64,000 nucleotides of DNA, taken from Populus alba. Its lineage: Eukaryota; Streptophyta; Magnoliopsida; Malpighiales; Salicaceae. The stretch's first letter is position 1. Each line of letters starts with the position of its first letter. The notes beneath the pieces were generated by a model. That model did no database searches. It saw nothing but the letters and a program-made list of their open reading frames with translations, and was not told the origin of the DNA. The translations under genes were made by a program, and so were the position numbers. The stretch spans positions 10,211,493 through 10,275,492 of the forward strand of contig NC_133287.1 of the NCBI RefSeq assembly GCF_005239225.2. Direction: 5' to 3'. Shown here in pieces: positions 1 through 11,045 of this stretch.

Positions 1-17
1 GAGGGACTTTATTGGAA

Positions 18-338
18 ATGAGGCCTTCTACCAGCTCAACAGCTGCAGGTTCTGCTCATGGGGGATTCTGGCATTGGAATTCCCCTGTAGCTTACGTCTT
101 TGTTGGTCTTGCATTCATGTTGGGTCTTATCACAGTATCATTAATAATTCTTGCTTGCTCCTCCGGAAAATCTTTCTCCAACTCATCAACAAGCGAGGCT
201 GGAGATGAAAAATCAGCAAAACAAGTGGAAATACAGGTGGAATTTGAGCCAAGTATTGTTGTGATCATGGCTGGGGATGATAATCCCACATACTTGGCCA
301 AGCCTGTCTCTTGCAATTGTCCCCGTGAACAAGTTTAA
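18..338 (+). CDS. GLUTAMINE DUMPER-like single-pass membrane protein (copy 1)
   Basis: The frame encodes 106 residues from the first ATG at 18; an in-frame TTG at 12 is not a credible plant start. One hydrophobic segment spans about residues 23-47 and follows the aromatic GGFWHW and NSPVAY stretch. The C-terminal cytosolic half carries VVIMAGDDNPTYLAKP, with the family's VIMAG motif at about 82-86. This short N terminus, single TM helix and VIMAG box define GLUTAMINE DUMPER (GDU) proteins. In Arabidopsis they act at the plasma membrane with the ubiquitin ligase LOG2 and promote amino-acid export. The length matches small GDU members. The window begins 17 bases upstream, so promoter and 5' UTR are out of view. 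A second GDU-like gene lies 8.8 kb downstream on the same strand. Confidence 0.9.
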   Translation: MRPSTSSTAAGSAHGGFWHWNSPVAYVFVGLAFMLGLITVSLIILACSSGKSFSNSSTSEAGDEKSAKQVEIQVEFEPSIVVIMAGDDNPTYLAKPVSCNCPREQV

Positions 339-1349
339 GTTGATCTAGCTATGTATCCGTCTAGCTTCAACTTGGAACTAAAGACACCCTCCTTTTGTAG
401 TTCTTGTTTAATTTGCTTTTGTAGGGATTCAGTTTTGGCTTTTGTTCTGTTTTTTAAATTTGCGGAATATGCAAAATCATGAGTATAGAAATCAAGTGAT
501 GATATTTTCTTGATGGTGTAATCATTCCTTTTCGTTTCCATTTTTATTGGTTATTAAATTTTGGGATTGTTCTGTTTAATGTTTATTTGATATCATATGA
601 TTAGAGCAGGAATCAAGCTGCAATAGTGCGTCAAATTCATCAAATCCATCTCTGAATTTGGAAAAGGAGTTAATGGTAAAGAATTCTTGAAGGATTGAGG
701 AAGCAGTCAAACGTTAACAGCACAGGAAGAGGAAAAAGTACAAAGGCTAGTCTTCAACATTTTCTCCGTTAAATTAAGGTTGTTCACATTGATTTGTATC
801 GGAATTTGAAGAAGAAATTAGCTAGAGAAAGGGATCAAAGAGAGCAGCGGACAAAACTGCTAGGTCAAGATACCATGGACTCGAAAATATTGATGATGTA
901 AATATGATCTTTTATGGGTCAATCTGTCACACATCAAATTACAGCTATGACATAATGTTTCTTTCACAATAATGCTATCTTTGAGGCATGAAGGTGTTGT
1001 TTTGGTAATTGAGGTTTAATGGTGTTTTTGAAAGTTTTTTTTTTTAAATTATTTTATATTTTTAAATCATTTTGATATATTAATATACAAATAAATTTCT
1101 AAAAATAAAAAATATTATTTTAATATATTTTTAAATAAAAATTAATTTGGAAAGTAATATTTATTACCACAACATGTCTTTCACGGAAATTTGAAGGGTC
1201 ATTTTTTCCACTTCTTCAAACACGATAGGCACATAAATAATCATTTAATCTGTTCATCAATAGTAATTTCAAAGTTTAATTAAACTGCCTTGTATAACAA
1301 AATTGTAAGTGCGTTGCAAGATGTTATAAGTTTATTTGCATGTCTCTTC

Positions 1350-1382
<33 letters not shown>

Positions 1383-2059
1383 ATCTATGTACATTAAGTT
1401 TACAGCATATGCTCCACTGCATTACAATCTCTTTGACATTTGAGGTCTAATCATAGCAATTCTCGCCTAAAACCACATGTTACTATCATTGACAGAAGGA
1501 ATGAAAAATATGATTTGTTTTCTGTGTTGGATTAGGTTAACGAGGGATGTAACGGGAATTAGCATTTACTAGCTAGACCCGCGCTCCAACGCATATCAGA
1601 TTTTTTTTTTTGAAAGATGTAACTAAAAATTATGGGGAGTTTATAAAAGAAATTTAATATCATGACATGGAATATTTATATACTTGTGTTCAATGAGTTA
1701 ATAAAATTAATTTTTTATTTAATCAAATAATAGTAAAAATAGATATACACATGACATTTATTATATAAAATCAAAGAGAAAAAATATTACACGATACTTA
1801 TTAGAGTTACTAAAGAAAAATAAATATTTTTACTTTTAAAAATAAAGTTCATAGATGAATTAAATACTCTCTTTAAAAATTAAATGCATAAAAATAACTA
1901 TAAATTAATTTCTATATAAAAAAGACTAAATAAAAAAATAGAGAGAAAATGCATTAATTTATATATAAATAAAAAAATATTTTTTAAAAAATATATATTA
2001 AAAAAATCATCAGTTCGACTCAAACTTTGGGCTAGATTTGCTACCCACAATCATTGATA
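339..2059. other. Intergenic spacer after the first GDU-like gene
   Basis: No complete gene is visible. Bases 780-900 hold a short charged open stretch (reads RNLKKKLARERDQREQ) with no support as an exon. Bases 1010-1185 are an AT-rich MITE-like remnant. A run of 30 A residues occupies 1351-1380. The rest is AT-rich sequence up to the CACTA element. Confidence 0.6.
1351..1380. repeat. Poly(A) tract of 30 bases
   Basis: An uninterrupted run of A, seen directly. It could be an old retroposon tail, but no retroposon body is recognisable before it. Confidence 0.85.
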
Positions 2060-3600
2060 CACTACCAGAAAATTGATAAATGTAAACGGAAATACCGAGG
2101 GAATATTTTCGTCGGTAAATTTCCGAGGGATTTTACCGACGGAAATAATCCCCCGATATATACCGAGGGACAATGGGAACAAAATTTAAAACAAAGCAAA
2201 AATAAAATAATGACGTGTCATTTTTACCAAAAAACTTATCGACGAAGTCGGTAAAATCCGTAGGTAAACTCATTGGTAAACTGTGAACATTGTTCATCAT
2301 GTCAATTACAAAGGAAATAACCGACGAAATTTTTCATCGGTATTTTCCAGAGAGCTCCAGAACTATTCACTTTCCAATTGCACAGTTAATTGTTGTTCTT
2401 TACAGACAAAATCACCGAGGGATTAAAAAGTCATCAATGTTATCTAGCAGTTTTCTGAAAAAAATTCAATTGATTTAATATTTTCATTTAAATATTACAG
2501 ACGGAATCACCGACAGATTGAAAAATCATCGGTGATTGTTGGCAGTTTCTGAAAACCTTTTATGAAATTGAAAATTTAAATTAAATATTACAGACGAAAT
2601 TACCGATGAAGTAATTAAAAATATTAATATTTAATTATCCGTCGGTAAAACCATTACTAACATGCCTTAATAAAAAGCTTGAATCCTCTTATTTCGCAAG
2701 AGACAGGCTCATTTCTTATTCGTTTTCTTCTTCGTTTCTTCTTCTACTACTTCTTCTTCTTTTTCACTATATGTAAAAAACATCAATATTTATTTATTTC
2801 TCTTCTCTCCTCATCTCCTTCTTTTCTCCTCCATGCTCGGGTATGTCTTCATTTGCTTTCTTCTTTTATCCTCTTTGTTTTTTTTTTTTATTATTATTAA
2901 TATGCTTTACGAAATTTTCTCTCTCTCCTTAGCTTCACTTGCCACTACATTAAGGTAAGATTTTCTTTTTTCTTCTTTTTTCATGATTGTTTTCACTATA
3001 TTTTTTTTATTTTATTTTTATTTGTTTTTGTTCTTAATAATTGTATAAATGTTGTTGTGAGATTATTTTTTCATATGTGATCAATTTTTAGTTGATTTAT
3101 TTATAGGATTTTTAAATTTTTAGCCATTGCAACTTTATTTTTTTCATATGAATTTTTTTAGTTGAATTTATTTTTTGGTTTTATTTATTTGTTGCAAATT
3201 TGTTTGAGTTGATTTTCTTATTCTTTTTTCCAAGCATTTTGAGTATATATTATAGAGTGTTGATTTATGTTAATTTAATTATTTTATAATTTTATAAAAT
3301 GGATTTTTTAAAAAATATTTTTAAATAATTACCGACCGAATTACAGATAACATTTTTTGAGGATATACCGACGGAATGAAGCAGATAATTTTTTTTTACG
3401 CTTCTGTTCCGTCAGTAAATCCTTTGGTAATAATATTTTTTATTACCAACGGATTTACCGACGGAAAAAAAATTACCGATGAAAGATTAACTGACAGAGC
3501 ATTTCCATCGGTGATTTTGTTGGTAAATTAATTACAGACAGAATATGTGTTTTACGCCGACAGAAAAATTCTATCGGTGAAACTGTTAAATGTTGTAGTG
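2060..3600. mobile_element. Non-autonomous CACTA (En/Spm-type) DNA transposon with target-site duplication
   Basis: The left end reads CACTACCAGAAAAT and the right end reads TGTTGTAGTG, the inverted CACTAC terminus. The flanking trinucleotides are ATA (2057-2059) and ATA (3601-3603), the 3-bp target duplication typical of CACTA elements. Both subterminal regions are packed with direct and inverted copies of an ACCGACGGA/TCCGTCGGT-like motif (for example near 2140, 2320, 2500, 2640, 3350, 3370, 3460), as expected for transposase-binding subterminal repeats. The 1,541-bp body has CT-rich low-complexity sequence near 2690-2960 and no transposase frame, so it is a non-autonomous derivative. The terminal inverted repeat is perfect only for about six bases. 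Confidence 0.88.
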
Positions 3601-6429
3601 ATACATTATAGAGGAAACTAAAAGGTATTCATTGTGCATGCTTGCATTGTGAATTCCATCACAAAACATTGTGCACCCAATATTCATAGTTTTTATGTCC
3701 TCGTAATTACAATTTCAAAGGGTTATGGCTTGCATTACACCGCGAGCCAAAAACTTTTTTTTATCGATTAAAAAAGAGATACCTAGATGATGCAGGCGTG
3801 TTTTAAAGAAGCAAAAAAGTGTGACTTCTTGATTTAAATGGATACTTGGCATATGGTGATATTTGTCCAGAATGTGTTGGAATAAGGTTTGGAAACCTTG
3901 ATGTTGAAATTTCTAAATGGAAAATGTGTATGTGTATGAAATTTTAAGAATTATCATTGCTAATAGTTTGAAAATGATGATTGAATGAGAATTGAAATGA
4001 AATATTGATATTAGTTACATTGTTGATGATAAAGGTATCCCTAGTCATATATGTGAGGCTAAGAGGATATAATAACAGCAAAGAGAGACAACATGCACAC
4101 AGGATCAAGGTGAGTGCTCGACACCTCATCTTTTTAGAATTTATACAATTTTGATTTATATAATTTAGAATCTTTATGCTATAATGTAATTGTGAATTGA
4201 TATTGTATTTGATGGGATTGTGTACTAATGTTTCTATGAATATAATGGGATATGATGGGATTATATGCTAATGTGATTATAAACTGAATTGGATACATTG
4301 AAAACTATGTGTTAATTTGATTGTGAGTTTAAGGATAAGAAAGGAATGATACTTAATTACCATGGTATCAATGACTAAGGACAAGATATAAATTGATATT
4401 TGATAATCAATTATCGGTATGTAAGAATATAGCAAGTGTTGATGTTTAATTGCCAAAAGAATGACAACCAAGGAAGCGAAATATGAATTGGTTAATGATA
4501 GGATGATGATGTAAGTTCTCCTTTATAGTAATGTTACAAATAAATTATGTTAAGTGATGATGATGATGTGTAAACATGAGACTAATATAAATGGTTACTT
4601 CAAGGATTGTATCCAAAAAATCGGTAACTAAAAAAATGAAATATTAATTAGTTGATCGAGGAGTCAGAAATTGAGAAAAAGAATTGCTATGTAGTGACGT
4701 GTAGTTGTAACCTTAGAATTGAATGTATTATGTAATTCTCCGTAAAGACAACGTCGAAAGTGACAAATGATTAGTTGATAACCCTAATTTAATCCATTGT
4801 ATTAATTGCATTCCAGTTCTCAATTTCTAAAACTTATTTACAATTAAGTCACAATTGATTAATCATTTCATTTTAGTTACTGATTAATGATTCTTTTGTG
4901 TGTGACTCATTAGGTTCCCTAATAAATTGGTCTAAATATAATTCATAATCCTAAACAAAATAAAATAAAAAATTTAATTTATTATTAATTCAATAATTAA
5001 TTAATTTATATTTGAAGATCAGGTACAATATCTAGCAACTTATCATAATCTTCTAAATATTAGAAAAATCATAAGTGGTTTGACTTAATCATTTAGTGAG
5101 CAAGTTTCTCAGTGTAATTATTATCCTTTCATCAAGAATGTTCTGATTTAGATATTATAGCATGAAGTATGTCTTCTTTGTTAAATTATTTTTGTCCTCA
5201 ATACTATAGTTATTGATTATTTGAATAAGATTTGAAATTATTTCAAATCTCATTCTATCTTAGCCAAGGATTTCACAATCAATACAATTTAAGAACATAT
5301 GTAACATTTTTTCTAATTCATCTAAGGTGATGAATTCTCTCATGATTACTCAAATATCTTTATATAATTTATGTTATACCTAATATATGCTCATTTGTTA
5401 CCCTTGATTAGGACAATATGTAGTCTCTTCATATGATTTTTTTTATGCAAGCTGGTTCAATATACGTGTCATCTAACAAGTACCTACATATTAGTTTCAG
5501 GTATTTTTCATAACTCTACTTCTTTTTTAATCAAAATATAAGATGGATTAAAGAAAGAAGCAAGGCTGGAGAACCAGCGAATTACAATATACATGTAAAT
5601 ATACACAGAAACAAAGAAAAACATGTAACCTAACAAACTAGTTACAACAGGGCCAACAAAAAACGAGACCTTCTAAATCATGAACAACCAGAATTATTAG
5701 GGAACAAACTCCCTATTAGAACAAGCCACGCAGGGCCAAATGAAGTCAGCCAGCATTGGTTAGGTTGAGAACCTTTTCAAAGAGAAGGTGCCTAGCCTAA
5801 ACAACACGCAAAAGAAAAAGGGACATAATATATACCAGTCTCAATAACTTTAATTAATATCTAATTTTAATAGAATTTTGATCATGGATATTTAAAACAA
5901 TGCTTTAATACAATATAAATCTTATAATTATAAAATTTTTTATAATTTTCTTTATAAATTATTTTTATCTCATAGACTTTATCTTTACTCTAAATTCATT
6001 ATTCAAATATAAGATTCATTAATTAATCAAATATAAATGAATATTAAAAATAAAAAAATTATTAATAATTCATATATTCTATATGAATAAAATAAGTGTT
6101 ATATATAACTATCTGATTTGTTGTATGTCATATTCATTAACATTATACACTTATTAATGAATCACAAACCTTATTTTATTATTTTGTAAATGTGAAGATA
6201 CTTTAACTATACTATCTTTAATTAATAATCATGGTAAACACGCATTTTTATACAAAAGGACCATGTAAAAAAAAAATTAATTTTTAATTCCTAATTTGCT
6301 ACTACTTCTAAATCATTTTTTATGTGTGTGTGAATGCTTTTATATTTTAATGTATTGATAGGTTCCCAACATATAATTTTCAATTGCGTCATTAATTAGT
6401 TATCTCTCCTTTTAATGCCAAAAAAAAAA
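3601..6429. other. AT-rich intergenic spacer
   Basis: No gene is supported; short open frames have no recognisable domain and are low complexity. The only feature with any shape is a probable LINE 3' end near 5519-5830, listed separately. Confidence 0.55.
5519..5830 (-). mobile_element. Probable 5'-truncated LINE 3' end
   Basis: Read on the minus strand, this GC-richer block resembles the 3' untranslated end of plant L1-type retroposons. It has a stretch on the pattern of TTACATGTATATTGTAATTC, then CTTTAATCCATCTTATATTT, and ends in TTGATTAAAAAAGAAG as a decayed A-rich tail. No reverse-transcriptase reading frame remains and I could not define a target duplication. It could also be another kind of repeat. 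Confidence 0.35.
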
Positions 6430-6439
6430 AACACAAAAC

Positions 6440-6474
6440 ATATAGTTGACAACAATATTTTGATAAAGTTTCAT

Positions 6475-6510
<36 letters not shown>

Positions 6511-7066
6511 TTGTTATTTTTGTATCACACTCCTTCAAATGTTTAGAAAAGTAAAAGTACGAATTGTAAGTGATGGTGAAATGATAAGTATACCGGAAAA
6601 AAAAAAAAAGATTAGTTCTAAGGAAATGTTTTTACCAAAAACTTCCCATGTTTTTGAATTAATATATTCTTATACTTGGATATGAATTTGGTACATGCAC
6701 ATAAAATATATGTAAGTCCAATTTATATGTAAGAAAATACTTCTAACACTTTTATTGATTTTAATAGCATTCATTATGCTTATTAATGTTTGTACATTAA
6801 GAGTTAATGAAATCCATACATAGTGAAGGACGACAACATATTCTATCATAATTGAGTAATCTTCATTTACACCTACAAAGAACATCTCTAAGTAAATAAG
6901 AAATTAAAAAATTCAATAAATTTAGAAAATTGCTCCGTAAGTTCATTTTTTACAAAAGCATAATCCAATTAAACTTTTTACAAACTTTTTAAAAATTTGA
7001 AACGTTATGACATCTATTACAGGTAACTAAATGGTTTATAAATTTTAAATGGATAACATATAAATA
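6440..7066 (-). pseudogene. ECA1-like (prolamin-like) pseudogene with upstream region
   Basis: On the minus strand this stretch aligns by eye to the start and promoter of the intact ECA1-like genes at 42399-42785 and 59920-60306. The start codon is still seen (complement of 6647-6649, beginning ATGGGAAGTTTTT), but an extra T shifts the frame and gives M-G-S-F-W-stop. A later piece equivalent to HLKECDTKITK, around the first conserved cysteine, is still readable near 6510-6545, and a trace of the CC region remains near 6440-6465. The middle has been replaced by an (AT)n tract. Upstream homology, including the downstream half of the intergenic region shared with the BAHD gene, runs to about 7066 and stops at a second (AT)n tract. 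No BAHD coding sequence follows. Confidence 0.72.
6479..6506. repeat. (AT)14 microsatellite inside the ECA1-like pseudogene
   Basis: Perfect AT dinucleotide run. It sits where the intact paralogs have the coding stretch between the second and third conserved cysteines, so it marks an internal replacement of the pseudogene. Confidence 0.9.
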
Positions 7067-7070
7067 ATTA

Positions 7071-7072
<2 letters not shown>

Positions 7073-7120
<48 letters not shown>
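7073..7120. repeat. (AT)24 microsatellite
   Basis: Perfect AT dinucleotide run of 48 bases. Homology between the pseudogene upstream region and the intact ECA1/BAHD intergenic region ends at its left edge. Confidence 0.92.
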
Positions 7121-7121
<1 letters not shown>

Positions 7122-7124
<3 letters not shown>

Positions 7125-8814
7125 ATCGAAAGGTTACTCAATTCATTACCGCACCAAAAACAACATCTATTTATGTATCAGGCTCTTAGACGTAGGTTGG
7201 TTTTGGGAAAATGTTGGATTTATGTTTTTGGGCTTGTTTTTCTAGTTTTTATTCTTTTTAAGGAAAATAAAAACTAAAAATAAAATCTAATCGAAAAATC
7301 AAGGCAAATCTAGGACCAAATGACTTCCTAATCTTCATGATTTGTAAGAGTATAATGAGATAAAGCCAAATGAAGTAAAATAAAGTAAAGTATAGATCAA
7401 AAGCAAGCATTTACGTATTATAATTAATGATTTGTTTGGCTTTGAAGGTTGGGTTGTGATTGTGATTGTGATTTTAGTTTTAATTTTTATGGTTGTAGTA
7501 ATGATTGTTAAAAATGGATGTTGGGTTCAAAAAAATTGTTGACATAAAATTTATGGATAATAAGGAAAAAAAGTGCTTGAAATTTTTTAAAATGAAGCTT
7601 TTAAGTTCTTGATCATATGAGATCATACAGATTCCATTAATTTGTTTTACAAAAACCAAGAACAGCAGCAAGTTCAAAAGTTTCTAGCATTTATTTAATC
7701 ACAACTCCTTATAAACATTAGGGAGCACGAAACAAATGCTAATGATTCCAAAAATAAAAGTTGAACCAATGATATCACTCACCATTAACAAAGGTGGCAT
7801 ATAGTGAAAGCACAAGGAATCTTCTCCTCAAATGCAAATGCAATATTATTAATTAACATTTTAGCACTATGGCAGCAATTAACAGCAATTAACAATTAAA
7901 AGCCAGGTCTTTCTTCAATTTGATCCTTACATTTGCGAGGATTTTTTTTTTCAAACTATTTTTTTTTTTAATTTCATCCTCTAATATTATATTTATTAAT
8001 TATTGGACTTCATAATTTATTTTAATCTATTTTTTATGAAATTACTTGGTTTTATGACCTGAGTCGCGAGTTTTGTAGGTTAGTCATATTGACTCAAGTT
8101 TTTTTTTTTGTCATTTTGAAATTATTTTTTTTTCTCAAATTCAACATTGAGTTGACTATAGATTGAGCTTCATAATTTTTTTTGATTTGTTTTCTATTGG
8201 TTATCATAGTCTCATAATCTGAGTCGCGAGTTTTGCAAGTTAGCTAATTTGACTCGATTTTTTCCCGTTTTTTTCAATTGAATATTGTTTTTTCAATCTC
8301 AACCTTTAACATTCAATTGATTAATAATTAAAATTTATAATTTGTTTTATTTACTTTCTATTCAGTTATCTTGATCTCCTAACTTAGGCTTGACAGATTA
8401 ACCTAGGTTGACTCAGGTTATTTTTTTGATTTTTTTTTAATTTAATCCTTTGATATTAGGTTGATTTGAAATTGGACTTCATAACCTTTTTTATTTTTCT
8501 TTTTTTCTATGGGGTTATCATGGTCTTATGAATCGAGCTGCAAGTTAAACCAATTAACTCGAGTTTTTTTTCTTTTTTAGTTGATTTTTTTTTTCAATTT
8601 CATCCATCAATATTGATTTGTATAATTTATTTTGATTCGTATTCTATGAGGTTATTTTTATCTCATCAATATTGAATTTGACAGATTAACCTAGATTAAT
8701 CTATTATGCAGTTGTTTTAATATTTTAAAAAAGACATCATCTTTAAGTCAACTATTTTTTTATAGGTCGTGTGAGTTGTATTTGAAGCTCTAAACTTGAC
8801 CAAGTCATACAAAA
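7122..8814. other. Intergenic spacer containing a diverged tandem repeat array
   Basis: 7122-7900 is AT-rich with no gene I can support. The right half is the repeat array listed at 7905-8790. Confidence 0.55.
7905..8790. repeat. Diverged ~145-160-bp tandem repeat array (array 1)
   Basis: About five degenerate monomers follow each other. Each has a T-rich run, then a line like TTCATCCTCTAATATT, then TTCATAATTTATTTTAAT, a GGTTATCATGGTC-like box and a box on the pattern GAGTCGCGAGTTTTG plus GTTAACCYNNGTTGACTC. The last box recurs near 8062, 8221, 8382, 8527 and 8672, giving the period. The same family recurs at 10060-11045, 21360-23330, 32260-32830 and 34300-34640. I do not recognise a transposon class from it. 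Confidence 0.7.
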
Positions 8815-8981
8815 TCAATCTTCATGTAATATAATTTTTTTTCTACTAAAAAACACTATAACAACACTGGATATTTTTTTATATTTTAAAAAAAAGTTAA
8901 TCAAACTCACAATGATACAGTAGTAACCTAAATAATTAAGGTGCCCAAATGAAATCCCAAGCAAACTAAATTTAATTTCCT

Positions 8982-8994
8982 CTATATATATATA
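8982..8994 (+). promoter_or_regulatory. TATA box of the second GDU-like gene
   Basis: CTATATATATATA lies about 100 bases before the ATG at 9092, which would leave a 5' UTR of roughly 70 bases. The downstream leader is CT-rich, as in many plant leaders. Confidence 0.6.
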
Positions 8995-9091
8995 CGAGTC
9001 ACCTACCTCATCCCATTGCTCTTGCGAAACCCTCTCTCTATCTCTAGAAGATATATAAATAGATACCAAGAATCCACAAAAAGAGAGAAAG

Positions 9092-9406
9092 ATGAGGGCT
9101 TCAAATGATCCTACATCAACCATAAATCTATGGCGTTCTCCAATACCTTACCTCTTTGGCAGCTTAGGCATATTGTTATCAATCATTGTTGTAGCATTGA
9201 TAACTTTAGCATGTTCTTACTGCAGAAAACACTCGAGGAATTCTTCAAGTGAAGATGAACAACAAAATCCGGCCGCAATACCTATAAGCATGCCGGTTCT
9301 TGATGCAGAGCCAAAGATTGTTGTCATCATGGCCGGAGAGAACAAGCCAGCATATCTAGCAACACCGATCAATTCTTCAGCCATGAATTGTAACCAGCTG
9401 GGATAG
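9092..9406 (+). CDS. GLUTAMINE DUMPER-like single-pass membrane protein (copy 2)
   Basis: The frame encodes 104 residues from ATG at 9092, with stop codons and a TATA-bearing promoter upstream. It has a short N terminus with SPIPYLFGSLG, one hydrophobic helix at about 17-41 ending in a CSYCRKH stop-transfer cluster, an acidic linker (SSSEDEQQ), and KIVVIMAGENKPAYLATP with VIMAG at about 78-82. These are the GDU family features; known members modulate amino-acid export at the plasma membrane. It differs widely from the copy at 18-338 outside the helix and VIMAG box, so the pair is an old tandem duplication, much older than the 17.5-kb duplication further right. No intron is needed, as is usual for the family. 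Confidence 0.92.
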   Translation: MRASNDPTSTINLWRSPIPYLFGSLGILLSIIVVALITLACSYCRKHSRNSSSEDEQQNPAAIPISMPVLDAEPKIVVIMAGENKPAYLATPINSSAMNCNQLG

Positions 9407-10059
9407 CTTTCTGATCATTTCTTGGTTCAATGTCAATGGCCAATATGCTAACAAAGATTTACGATGCCTTCTTCTTCTTTGATCTTTTGTTTAATTTGTG
9501 TTAGCATTTGCAGGAAATACGTAAAATATAATTGTTGAGTAGCAACGGATTTTTCATTTTTTTCCTGAAAAAACAGAGTATTGATTAACCTAATGCAAGA
9601 ACACTATTTCCCTCTCTCTTTGTCCAAATTTGCTAAACCTGTATTCTTTTCTTTTTCCCAGTTAATCAAGATTATTAAGACATTTAGCCAGCTATAAATG
9701 ATTAACTTTTTCATCCTCTAGCTGGGACTTTTTGGAGTTGTCAAATAACCTAGGGTGCACAATGTTGCTGGTTTACCTCTCATGGAAACATGAAAATTCA
9801 CTTATTCTTATCGTGGTGATCACTGAGAAATTATCTATAATTTCCTCTTTTATTTTCGCATGGTTTTGATGAATTTCTCCTTTAGTTATATCTCCATGTT
9901 TTGTTCTTCTTCTTAACATCTTCAATTTTTGTTTGCTTTCCTGTCTTTTTTTCATCTCCACTTTTCCCATATCATCTCCCACCGAGGGAATGAAATGACT
10001 ATTATAATGCTATTATTTATTTTTATTAACAAAAACTAAAAAAATGGTATTTTTACTTT
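9407..10059. other. 3' region of the second GDU-like gene and spacer
   Basis: Contains a TTTGATCTTTTGTTTAATTT-like 3' UTR stretch just after the stop. No further gene is visible. Confidence 0.55.
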
Positions 10060-11045
10060 AACTTTCTAAAACTTTATAAGATACTATTTATTGAAATATT
10101 ATTTTTTTAATTTTATTATTCAATCTTTAATTTATTATGAAGCTATCTTTATAATTTATTATGATTTGCTTTTTATAATGTCATCCTAATTTCAAAACTC
10201 ATGTTGCAGATTTGACAAGTTAACCCAATTGACTCATGTTATTTTATTTTGGAATTGATATTTTTTTTAATTAAATCCTTAAACATTGGGTTGATTAAGA
10301 ATCAGGTTTCATGATTTGTTTCAGCTTACTTCTTATGAGTTTATCTTGGTTTCTTAGCTTAGGTTTTGCGAGTTCACCTGGGTATAGTCATGTTTTTTTT
10401 GTTTTGTTCTTTTTTTAGATTGATTTTTTTTTTCAATTTCATCATTCAACAATGGATTGATTGAGAATTAAACTCCATAATTTATTTTAATTTGTTTGCT
10501 ATGAGATTATGTTAGTGTCATGGATCTAAATCACGAGTTTGACAGATTAACTAGATTAACTCGAGTCTTTTTTTTTTAGTTTACTTTGTATGAGATTATC
10601 CTGATCTCATGACCTTGGTTATAAGTTTGGCAAGTTAACCTGGGTTGAATCAGATCATTTTGTTTGTGTCTTTTTTTTAATTGATTTTCTTTTCAATTTC
10701 ATTCTCCAACATTGGATTGATTATAAATTAGATTTTATAATTTATTTTAATTTACTTTTTATGAGATTATTCTAGTCTCATGACTTAGGTCATGAGTTTT
10801 GCTTTATATTATATTATCCAAGTGGCATGAATTAGGTCACAAATGTTTTTAGTTAATCTGAGTTGATTCGATATATTTATTTTAATATTTTATTTTAAAA
10901 AAATATCTTAAATTTTTTAATCAAACTATATTTTTATCAATTATCCATATTATTTTTAAAATCTACTAAATTGATTTGATCATATATTGAAATCATCACC
11001 AACATCATTTATTTTTATTTTTAATAAAAAAAAACATTAAAATTT
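10060..11045. repeat. Diverged ~155-170-bp tandem repeat array (array 2)
   Basis: Same family as the array at 7905-8790. The GTTAACCYNNNTTGACTCATG-like box recurs near 10198, 10353, 10524, 10610 and 10780, each time after a GGTTATCTTGGTCTC-like box. Monomers are strongly diverged, and one spacing of about 86 bp indicates a deletion. Confidence 0.68.
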
